Positions 9,082 through 16,580 of a stretch of DNA of 64,000 nt are shown here, in pieces. The notes beneath the pieces are model-generated. The model was not told the origin of the DNA. It worked only from the letters and a program-made list of their open reading frames with translations, and ran no database searches. Each line of letters opens with the position of its first letter. Position 1 is the stretch's first letter. This stretch comes from Natribacillus halophilus. GTDB taxonomy: Bacteria > Bacillota > Bacilli > Bacillales > Marinococcaceae. The stretch lies in NCBI RefSeq assembly GCF_900100185.1, contig NZ_FNEN01000001.1, forward strand, positions 1 through 64,000. The letters run 5' to 3'. The translations under genes and the position numbers were made by a program.

Positions 9082-10773
9082 TTATGAACGTTGATCGTCA
9101 TGATTGTTTTGTTCGTTTCTTTCCTCTTGGATTTCCTCCTGTATTTGCCTGTGTACATCTTCTTTGACTTGGTCATAGACTTCTTCTTTCATTTCATCAT
9201 ACATTTCTTCACGGATATTTTCTTTTAGCTCTGCTGTTCGTGCTTCGTTTTGTTTTCTTTTTTCGATTTTGTGATCATTCATCATCATGAGAAGGACGAC
9301 GATGACCATCGAAACCATAATCACTCCGAAGGGGAGTGCAGATACAATAGCGGCGGTCTGTAATCCTTCCAGGCCACCGGTTAAGAGCAGGACGCTTGCT
9401 GTGCCGGCGATCAAAAATCCCCAAATAATTTTAATGGAGAGCATTGGTTTAAGCCCGCCTTGAGAGGTCATTACGCCAAGTACATAGGAAGCTGAATCCG
9501 CTGATGTAATGAAGAAAATCCCGATTAACACAAAGGCGAGGATGCTCATGATCAATGACATTGGCATATTGGAAAGCACTTCGAACAGTGCGATTTCTTC
9601 ATTCGCGGTTACCAATTCGGAAATGCCGGTGCCCATGACAATTTCCTGGTAAAGACCGTTACTTCCAAACGCTACGAACCAAATAACCCCGACTAATGAC
9701 GGCAGCAGCAGTACCCCTATCAAATATTCACGAACGGTGCGGCCGCGGGATATCCTCGCGATAAATAAGCCGATAAACGGGGCCCAGGACATGTGCCACG
9801 CCCAGAAAAAGATCGTGTTTGCACCGAGCCAGTCACTTTCATCAGCCGAATACGGGGCTAATTCCAGACTCATCGGTACAATGTTGGACAGATAACCGCC
9901 AAGAGTTGTCAGGAAGCTTTCAGCAATCTGGATCGTCGGTCCGGCAACGATGATAAACACGAGCAAGAGGGCAGCGAGGACCAAATTGATATTACTCAAA
10001 TATTTAATCCCCCGGTTGACGCCGGAAGCTGTCGAAATGATAAATAAAAGGGTAATGGTGGCAATAATTGAGAATTGAGTCAAGAAATTATTCGGGATGC
10101 CCGAAATATAAGAGAGGCCCCCGGACATTTGCATGGCGCTTAAACCAAACGTGGTCGCAACCCCCATCGCTGTCGACAACACAGCGAACGTGTCAATCGC
10201 TTTTCCCGGCCACCTTTCCATTTGGGTTCCAAAATAAGAGGCGAAAGCGGAACTGATCAGCGCCGGTTTATCTTTTCGAAACTGTACATAGGCAAGCGTT
10301 AAGCCGACAACGCCAAAGATCGCCCATACATGCAGGGACCAATGAAATGATCCATAGCGAATACCTGCTTCGGCAGCAGCTGCTGTTTCCGGCGTAATAC
10401 CTTCAGGCGGATCCAGGTAATAGGTAACCGGCTCGGCAACCCCCCAAAAAACAAAGCCTACACCTATGCCGGCGGCGAAGATCATACCGATCCATGTATA
10501 AAATGGGTATTCGGGGCGGTCATCTTCTTTTCCGAGCCGAATCTTTCCAAACGGACTGAAGACAACAAAAATAGAAAAAGCAACAAAGAAAGCTGTGGCA
10601 ATCATGTAAAACCAGCCGAAGTTTTCAATGGTAAAGTCCAGTGCAATATTAGCGATTTGTTCCAAAGACGGGGTGTTCAGAGCTCCCCATAATACGAAAG
10701 CCAGCACTAAAACAGCTGAAATCGCAAAGACGATATTCGGACGTTTCATCTCGTATGTATAATGCTTTGCCAT
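9082..10773 (-). CDS. BCCT family osmoprotectant transporter
   Basis: Betaine/carnitine/choline transporter of the OpuD/BetP type, importing compatible solutes with Na+. Twelve hydrophobic segments fill residues ~12-500. Family motifs visible are FWGVAEPVTYY, SWAPFIGLFIARISRG and the tryptophan-rich FFWAWHMSW. The C-terminal ~65 residues are charged and coiled-coil-like (REEMYDEMKEEVYDQVKED), a place where BetP-type carriers sense osmotic state. No strong ribosome site precedes the ATG. The exact substrate is not decided by sequence. Confidence 0.93.
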   Translation of the reverse strand: MAKHYTYEMKRPNIVFAISAVLVLAFVLWGALNTPSLEQIANIALDFTIENFGWFYMIATAFFVAFSIFVVFSPFGKIRLGKEDDRPEYPFYTWIGMIFAAGIGVGFVFWGVAEPVTYYLDPPEGITPETAAAAEAGIRYGSFHWSLHVWAIFGVVGLTLAYVQFRKDKPALISSAFASYFGTQMERWPGKAIDTFAVLSTAMGVATTFGLSAMQMSGGLSYISGIPNNFLTQFSIIATITLLFIISTASGVNRGIKYLSNINLVLAALLLVFIIVAGPTIQIAESFLTTLGGYLSNIVPMSLELAPYSADESDWLGANTIFFWAWHMSWAPFIGLFIARISRGRTVREYLIGVLLLPSLVGVIWFVAFGSNGLYQEIVMGTGISELVTANEEIALFEVLSNMPMSLIMSILAFVLIGIFFITSADSASYVLGVMTSQGGLKPMLSIKIIWGFLIAGTASVLLLTGGLEGLQTAAIVSALPFGVIMVSMVIVVLLMMMNDHKIEKRKQNEARTAELKENIREEMYDEMKEEVYDQVKEDVHRQIQEEIQEERNEQNNHDDQRS

Positions 10774-10873
10774 ATCGGGTTAAAGGCTCCAGGTATAGAG
10801 CCTTTACAATCCCCCTTTCTTCGAGAGCATAACAGTATATGTGTCATGTTACCCTACTTTTTCCGTTAACAAA

Positions 10874-10910
10874 CAAAAAACAATTCGAGACAGATCTAGA
10901 GCTCGAATTG
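10874..10910 (-). terminator. Terminator of the small ORF at 10896
   Basis: Hairpin CAATTCGAG / CTCGAATTG followed on the minus strand by TTTTTTG. The stop codon of the 62-residue gene lies within the hairpin. Confidence 0.8.
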
Positions 10911-11084
10911 TTTGGCGGTTGTTTCGTCATTTTCCAGTTGGTGGATAAATTCTTTCAGAACGTGAACATCCAAGGTGATATTCACACCTTGCGGAGATGT
11001 AATAAATACTTGACCTTGGCTGCGTGCTTTTTTAAATTGATAGCCATCGATTGTCATTAATACACGTTCATCCGGTCTGGCCAT
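10896..11084 (-). CDS. Small conserved-looking protein, 62 aa, unknown function
   Basis: Not recognised. Starting at ATG 11084, with AGAGGTG upstream, it encodes MARPDERVLMTIDGYQ and then a basic patch (KKARSQGQ) and a hydrophobic/acidic C-terminus. ATG 11090 is also possible. It has a good ribosome site and its own strong terminator, which supports a real gene. No signal peptide or membrane segment. It is divergent from patA. Confidence 0.6.
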   Translation of the reverse strand: MARPDERVLMTIDGYQFKKARSQGQVFITSPQGVNITLDVHVLKEFIHQLENDETTAKQFEL

Positions 11085-11212
11085 GCCCATCACCTCTTTT
11101 CCATATTTATTATTGTAACGAACCATAAGCGAAGATGCTATATTATCATCCATTTTTTTTCACGACGAGATGTGATACCGTTAGCTGTGAAAAGAAGGGT
11201 GATGAGCAAAAT

Positions 11213-12382
11213 ATGGATCAAGTTGCTGCAATGATCAATGAAGATGTGTTGAACATCCAACGTTCCGGCATCCGACAATTTTTTGATAAAGTGGCAAAAG
11301 TAGAAGGGGCGGTTCAACTGACGCTCGGGCAACCGGATTTTCCCACGCCGGTTCATGTGAAAGATGCCGCGAAAGACGCTATCGATAGAGATCAAACGAG
11401 TTACACCAATAATGGTGGCCTTCCGGAACTGCAAGTGGCTGCCACCGAATTCCTGCGCGAAAAATATGGATTAGGTTATGACCCCACAAGCGAGGTCATC
11501 ACTACCGTTGGTGCTAGCCAGGCCCTCGACATGACAGTGCGTACCATTCTGACGCGCGGCGATGAAGTGCTTTTGCCTGTGCCCGCCTATCCGGCGTATG
11601 AGCCGCTCATTCGCTTGAGTGGGGCCACTCCGGTTTACATCGATACGAGCAAAACGAATTTCAAACTTACAAAAGAAGCCGTGCAGGCAGCGATGACGTC
11701 GCGAACGCGCGCGCTCTTTCTGTCATACCCATCCAATCCGACCGGGCAGACGCTCACCGAGACGGAATTAATGGATTTAGCCTCTATCCTGCGGGAGGAA
11801 AATATTTTTATCGTCAGTGATGAAATCTATAGTGAACTCGTCTATGATCATACGCATCAGTCGATCGCGATGTTTCCGGGGATGAAAGAGCGAACGATTG
11901 TCATCAATGGTTTGTCAAAATCCCACAGCATGACAGGATGGCGGATTGGTTTCGCGTTTGCGCCCGCTGAGCTGATCACACAGATGCTGAAGGTGCACAG
12001 CTACAATATTTCCTGTGCCAGTTCCATCTCGCAGCATGCTGCGCTTGCGGCATTGACAGCAGGAAAAAATGATGCAGAACCGATGCGGGTAGAATATGAA
12101 AAACGGCGAAATTATATGCAAGAGCGCCTGCATCAGATGAAACTCCCGGTATCGAAACCTGAAGGGGCCTTTTACCTGTTCCCTTCGATTCAGAAAACCG
12201 GTCTCGATTCCTATGCATTTGCCGAACGGCTGCTCGCAGAAGAAAAACTTGCCGTCGTTCCCGGTACCGCGTTCTCACGATACGGTGAAGGCTATGTGCG
12301 CCTTTCATACGCGTATAGTATGGAGAATCTCGCAGAAGCTTGTGATCGTCTGGAACGCTTCGTTAGTCGGCTTTTGCCTTAG
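11213..12382 (+). CDS. patA: Class I/II aminotransferase, PatA type
   Basis: PLP-dependent aminotransferase resembling B. subtilis PatA (N-acetyl-LL-diaminopimelate aminotransferase of lysine and cell-wall precursor synthesis). 390 residues from ATG 11213. LTLGQPDFPTP is the substrate-side motif, SYPSNPTGQ holds the PLP asparagine, and LSKSHSMTGWRIGF holds the Schiff-base lysine. AGAAGGGTGATG lies upstream at slightly long spacing. Its last 20 bp overlap the convergent mpg gene. Specific substrate is inferred from similarity only. Confidence 0.85.
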   Translation: MDQVAAMINEDVLNIQRSGIRQFFDKVAKVEGAVQLTLGQPDFPTPVHVKDAAKDAIDRDQTSYTNNGGLPELQVAATEFLREKYGLGYDPTSEVITTVGASQALDMTVRTILTRGDEVLLPVPAYPAYEPLIRLSGATPVYIDTSKTNFKLTKEAVQAAMTSRTRALFLSYPSNPTGQTLTETELMDLASILREENIFIVSDEIYSELVYDHTHQSIAMFPGMKERTIVINGLSKSHSMTGWRIGFAFAPAELITQMLKVHSYNISCASSISQHAALAALTAGKNDAEPMRVEYEKRRNYMQERLHQMKLPVSKPEGAFYLFPSIQKTGLDSYAFAERLLAEEKLAVVPGTAFSRYGEGYVRLSYAYSMENLAEACDRLERFVSRLLP

Positions 12383-12995
12383 GCCGTTTGGAAACATAGG
12401 CGTGATCTTTTGCAAAAAAGCGCCAGGGATAGTGTTTCGCTTCACCGCTGGCATCAATACCGACACGGGGAGAAGTGGCGACACTGATTGCAGCGTCGTC
12501 CCCATCGCTAATATAAAGTGATTCGCTCTGCAGGTCGTGTCCGTTATACTTATCTCGCGTTATCCCAAAGGCTTGCCCGAGTTTACCAGGTCCGTTAGTT
12601 AATTGGCGTCGCTGGGCAGTTGTTAACATTTCATAGGAGCGTTGAAATCGACGTTGAGCCATCGATTCCAGCCCCGCGATCGGTTCGACCGCTCGCAGGA
12701 GGACCCCTTCGGGGGCATTTGGACCGACGGTGACACAGTTGATACAATGGTGAATGCCATAAATGATATACACATAAGCATGCCCCGCCTCGCCGAACAT
12801 CGTTTCATTTCTTTTCGTTCGTCGGCCTCCATAAGTATGGGCAGCACGGTCTTCGGGGCCGATATAGGCCTCTGTCTCAACGATTTTGCCAACGATGGTT
12901 TCGCCGTCATGCTGTTTGATAAGCTGCTTGCCAATGAGGGCTTCGGCAACCTTCAGGGTTGGCTGTTGAAAAAAGGCACGGGACAATTTTTGCAT
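12363..12995 (-). CDS. mpg: DNA-3-methyladenine glycosylase (AAG/Mpg family)
   Basis: Base-excision repair enzyme removing alkylated purines such as 3-methyladenine. 210 residues from ATG 12995, which follows CAGGAGG at 8 nt. The upstream extension of the same frame lies opposite the DUF59 gene and is discarded. Family motifs: ETEAYIGPEDRAAHTY, the MFGEAGHAYVYIIYGIHHC block and GPGKLGQAFGI. The 3' end overlaps patA tail-to-tail by 20 bp, with no terminator between them. Confidence 0.93.
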   Translation of the reverse strand: MQKLSRAFFQQPTLKVAEALIGKQLIKQHDGETIVGKIVETEAYIGPEDRAAHTYGGRRTKRNETMFGEAGHAYVYIIYGIHHCINCVTVGPNAPEGVLLRAVEPIAGLESMAQRRFQRSYEMLTTAQRRQLTNGPGKLGQAFGITRDKYNGHDLQSESLYISDGDDAAISVATSPRVGIDASGEAKHYPWRFFAKDHAYVSKRPKAKAD

Positions 12996-13062
12996 GATTG
13001 GGTCCTCCTGATTGTATATAAGGTTTGATTCAAGTACAATTTGAGTAAAAGGGGTGATTGTA

Positions 13063-13398
13063 TTGGCAGAAGCACAAGAGATTGAAGAAACAAAGGAACG
13101 GGTATGGGCCGAGCTTGAAAATGTTATTGACCCTGAACTCGGTGTGGATATTGTGAATCTCGGTCTAGTATACGGGGTCGATCTGGATGATGACAATAAT
13201 GTTGCCGTGACCATGACGTTAACCTCGATGGGCTGCCCACTTGCCGGCATGATCCAGTCGGAAATCAAAATGGCCTTATGGGATTTGCAGGAAGCCAATG
13301 AAATCGGCGAAGTGGAAGCGAATATCGTCTGGGATCCACCCTGGGGCAAAGATAAAATGTCACGTTATGCTAAAATCGCACTCGGCGTTGCCGATTAA
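13063..13398 (+). CDS. DUF59/MIP18-type metal-sulfur cluster factor
   Basis: Small YitW/SufT-like protein implicated in maturation or repair of iron-sulfur proteins. 111 residues from TTG 13063, 8 nt after AAAAGGGG; GTG 13054 would leave no ribosome site. Hallmarks are DPELGVDIVNLGLVYGV and the conserved cysteine in LTSMGCPLAGM. It ends WDPPWGKDKMS, as typical of the family. Followed by a bidirectional terminator shared with pepF. The exact client is unknown. Confidence 0.9.
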   Translation: MAEAQEIEETKERVWAELENVIDPELGVDIVNLGLVYGVDLDDDNNVAVTMTLTSMGCPLAGMIQSEIKMALWDLQEANEIGEVEANIVWDPPWGKDKMSRYAKIALGVAD

Positions 13399-13400
13399 TG

Positions 13401-13439
13401 AAAAACGGTTGAAGGTTTTCTCCCCTTCAACCGTTTTTT
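13401..13439. terminator. Bidirectional terminator
   Basis: Hairpin AAAACGGTTGAAGG / CCTTCAACCGTTTT, with A and T tracts, between the convergent DUF59 gene and pepF. Confidence 0.9.
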
Positions 13440-13442
13440 GCA

Positions 13443-15233
13443 TTAAACCTGCTTGAATTCCGCTACGGTGTCGCTGAACATTTTCATGGCATTTTCAACC
13501 GGGCCGGGGGTCGTCAAGTCGACGCCGGTTTTTTTCAGGAGCTCAAGGGGGAAATCTTCGCTTCCGCTACGCAAAAAGGCGAGGTAATTGTCAACCGTTT
13601 CCTGATCACCGTCAAGAATGCGCATGGCAATATCAATGGCTGAAACAAAACCGGTTGCGTACTGATACACATAAAACGCCCGATAGAAATGGGGGATGCG
13701 CGACCAGCCGTATTTGACTTCATCATCAAAGACGAGTTCCGGGCCATGATAGGCGCGAAAGAGTGATTCATACAATTCGTTTAAGCTGTTGGCGTCCAGG
13801 GGTTCTTCGGCTTCCGCCCGTTCATGGGTCTGTTTTTCGAAATCGGCAAACATCACCTGGGTGAAAAATGTGCCTTTAAATTGTTCGATAAAGTGATTAA
13901 GCAGATACTTACGCATGTCGGGTTGATCGGCATTTTTCTTGAGCAAATGTTGAATGAGCAGGACTTCATTGACGGTGGAAGCCACTTCAGCCACGAAAAT
14001 GCGGTAATTGGCGGTGATCTGCGGCTGGTGTTTGTTCGAGTAGTAGCTGTGCATCGCGTGGCCCATTTCATGGACGAGGGTAAACTGGCTGCTCAAGTCA
14101 TCATGGTAATTAAGGAGCACGAAAGGGTGTACCCCGTAAACGCCCATATTGTAGGCGCCCGATTTTTTCCCGGCTGTTTCGCGCACGTCGATGTAACGTT
14201 TGTCCCGAAATTCACGAAGCACGTTTATATAATCATCACCGAGAGGGGCCAAAGCTTCCAGCATCGTATCGTAGGCTTCATCATACGTGATATCCACTTT
14301 CATGTCGGGAACGAGAGGGACGTTTAAATCATATTGCCTTAGTTCCTCGACGCCCAGTTTTTCTTTTCTTATCGTCGTGTAGTCGTGGAGAGGCTGAATA
14401 TTCGCTTTCGCGGCGGCGAGCAAATGGTCATACACGTTCACGGGGATATTATCGCCAAATAGGGACTGGCTACGGGCGGAGTCATGGCCGCGGATCTTTG
14501 CCAGTGTCGTATTCGTTTTAATTTCAGCTGCCAAATTGGTGGCGATCGTATTATTTAATTCAACGTAAGGTTTATAATAAGCTTTGTATGCTTCCCTGCG
14601 CACTTCACGATCTTCATCCTCGATCCGCTTCGAATACATTCCCCGTGTCATTGGCACCTCGTTGCCATCTTCATCGGTCACAAGGCCGAATTGAATGTCG
14701 GCATTGTTGAGCATATTGTACGTATCGGCCGGTGCTCCCAGCGTTTCTCCCAACTTGGAAAGAAGCTCTTCCTGTTCCTTCGCGAGGACGTAAGGCTTGT
14801 AGCGGAACGACTTCCAAAGCGAGTCTTCAAAATAGCCAAGCCTCTCTTCTTCACGTATATATTGCTGCAAAGTGTCTTCATCCAGGCTTAATAAAAAAGG
14901 CATAAAAAAAGCGGTGGCTTCACTGACTTTCACGCCTGCCTGCGAAGCTTTGGCGCTCAACTGCTGGGCGTGAGCGTCACGGGTGTCAATGTCGGACAAA
15001 AACATCGTATAGGCGAAGACATGCTGGAGCTTATACGCCATTTCTTCCTGTTTTTTCAAATAGGCGAAAAGCGTAGCGCCATCGTTGATATGACCATCGA
15101 ATGCCTTGAGCTCGCGGGCGTAAGCCAACACATCATCGAGGTCCTTTTGCCAGTCGTCTTCGGATGCGTAAAGGTCGGTCAAATCCCATTTTTCCTGTTC
15201 AGGAACATCCTGACGTTTTTCATACGTTGTCAT
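13443..15233 (-). CDS. pepF: Oligoendopeptidase F (M3B), paralogue 1
   Basis: Cytosolic zinc metallopeptidase degrading short oligopeptides. 596 residues, the usual PepF length. Zinc site HEMGHAMHS with the downstream glutamate in EVASTVNEVLL. The N-terminus carries the PepF lead VPEQEKWDLTDLY. A second PepF lies at 19064-20869 in the same orientation and shares the sequence plan, including a closing KKxGVDxTT motif, so they look like an old duplication. A short AT-rich gap separates it from divergent yetF. Confidence 0.94.
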   Translation of the reverse strand: MTTYEKRQDVPEQEKWDLTDLYASEDDWQKDLDDVLAYARELKAFDGHINDGATLFAYLKKQEEMAYKLQHVFAYTMFLSDIDTRDAHAQQLSAKASQAGVKVSEATAFFMPFLLSLDEDTLQQYIREEERLGYFEDSLWKSFRYKPYVLAKEQEELLSKLGETLGAPADTYNMLNNADIQFGLVTDEDGNEVPMTRGMYSKRIEDEDREVRREAYKAYYKPYVELNNTIATNLAAEIKTNTTLAKIRGHDSARSQSLFGDNIPVNVYDHLLAAAKANIQPLHDYTTIRKEKLGVEELRQYDLNVPLVPDMKVDITYDEAYDTMLEALAPLGDDYINVLREFRDKRYIDVRETAGKKSGAYNMGVYGVHPFVLLNYHDDLSSQFTLVHEMGHAMHSYYSNKHQPQITANYRIFVAEVASTVNEVLLIQHLLKKNADQPDMRKYLLNHFIEQFKGTFFTQVMFADFEKQTHERAEAEEPLDANSLNELYESLFRAYHGPELVFDDEVKYGWSRIPHFYRAFYVYQYATGFVSAIDIAMRILDGDQETVDNYLAFLRSGSEDFPLELLKKTGVDLTTPGPVENAMKMFSDTVAEFKQV

Positions 15234-15361
15234 CGTTACACACCTGCCTTTGGCGATTATTAACGTTTTACATTTTGCCCTGCTAAGTTTGATTTTACAC
15301 AGAGTTATAATAAAAAGAAAAGGGGAGAATCTAAGAGTATCACTTTATGAAGGAGACCATC

Positions 15362-16090
15362 ATGCAGGAGCCCTTAGTCGTCATCGTGAGAGCCACCATT
15401 ACGTTTTTTGTAATTTTTCTTTATGCCAGATTGATCGGGAAACAACAGATCGGCAATTTTACGATGTTTGATTATATTAATGGCATTACGATTGGTTCCA
15501 TCGCCGCGACACTAGCGACCGATCTTAACATGAGTGCCTTTATTCACTGGCTCGCGCTTACGGTATTTCTTGTTCTTACCATTTTGTTGCAGTTAGTCGG
15601 CCTTAAGAGCCGCCTGCTTTCCAAGGTTCAGGACGCGGAACCGGTCGTTCTCATGGAAAAGGGGAAGATACTGGAAAAAAATTTACAAAAAGTACGTATC
15701 ACCAAAGATGAATTAATGGTCCAATTACGAACGAAAAATATTTTTTCCCCGGATGAAGTGGAAGCCGCTTTATTGGAACCGGACGGCTCCGTGTCGATCT
15801 TGCTACATTCTGACTATCAGTATGTGCAAAAAAAAGACTTAAACGTTTCATCCCAACGAACCAAATTGACGACGGAAGTGTTGATCGAAGGTGAGCTCAT
15901 TGAACAAAACCTCAGGCAGCGTAATATAGATTACGAGTGGTTGCTGGGGCAACTAAAGGCTAAAGGCATCCACAGGCTTGAGGACGTTTCTTATGCCGCG
16001 ATCTTACCGAATGATACGCTGTATGTTGACTTATACGATGATCAGCTGGATGATGAAATGAACATTAGTGATTATCCCGGTCCTTATTAA
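15362..16090 (+). CDS. YetF/DUF421 family membrane protein
   Basis: 242 residues with three N-terminal membrane segments and two tandem soluble DUF421-type repeats (about 85-155 and 170-235). The first carries VLMEKGKILEKNLQKVRI and the second VLIEGELIEQNLRQRNI, each followed by an L..QLR/K helix and a DEVxxAxLxPDGxxS-like strand. ATG 15362 follows GAAGGAGA. It forms a pair with the DUF4363 gene 21 bp downstream, a combination recurrent in Bacillaceae. In B. subtilis YetF-type proteins take part in spore germination or envelope functions; the role here is unknown. Confidence 0.85.
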   Translation: MQEPLVVIVRATITFFVIFLYARLIGKQQIGNFTMFDYINGITIGSIAATLATDLNMSAFIHWLALTVFLVLTILLQLVGLKSRLLSKVQDAEPVVLMEKGKILEKNLQKVRITKDELMVQLRTKNIFSPDEVEAALLEPDGSVSILLHSDYQYVQKKDLNVSSQRTKLTTEVLIEGELIEQNLRQRNIDYEWLLGQLKAKGIHRLEDVSYAAILPNDTLYVDLYDDQLDDEMNISDYPGPY

Positions 16091-16111
16091 AACTCCCACG
16101 GGGATGATGTT

Positions 16112-16468
16112 ATGAGAACTTTCTTACTTTATGCGATACCCATTACATTTATCATCGTTTCCGTAGCTGTCATTACGAGCGGCAGCTGGATCAAGGAGTC
16201 AGATGAAGATCTTCTTCTTTATGTGCAAAACATTGAAGCATATGCTAAAGAAGAGAATTGGGAAGAAGCAGAACGGGAACAGGCCCATGCTAAAGTCGTT
16301 TGGGATCGAATAGCCAAACGGGTGCAATTCAGCGTGCCTAGGAATGATGTGCTCGCCATCAGTGAATCCCTCTCCAGAATGAAAGGCGGCATTGAACAGG
16401 AAGACGCTGACAGCATTGTTCCGGAAGCGTACCATTTCTATGAATTATGGGAAACGCTGGGGTGGTGA
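16112..16468 (+). CDS. DUF4363 family membrane-anchored protein
   Basis: 118 residues with one N-terminal membrane anchor (LLYAIPITFIIVSVAVIT) and an extracytoplasmic helical, acidic domain containing W-rich spacing (NWEEAEREQ, VVWDRIAKRVQF). This matches the DUF4363 pattern. Its gene starts 21 bp after the yetF-like gene, with GGGATGATG as weak ribosome site, so the two are probably co-expressed. No enzymatic motif is visible. Confidence 0.75.
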   Translation: MRTFLLYAIPITFIIVSVAVITSGSWIKESDEDLLLYVQNIEAYAKEENWEEAEREQAHAKVVWDRIAKRVQFSVPRNDVLAISESLSRMKGGIEQEDADSIVPEAYHFYELWETLGW

Positions 16469-16580
16469 TTGATATTGCAGCTTGAGTTACTTTACAATAG
16501 GAACTTAATCTATCAAACTGAAAATATATGAAAATAAGTGCCTCTACAAGCATTACAGAAGATAATGGGAGGAATAGCTA

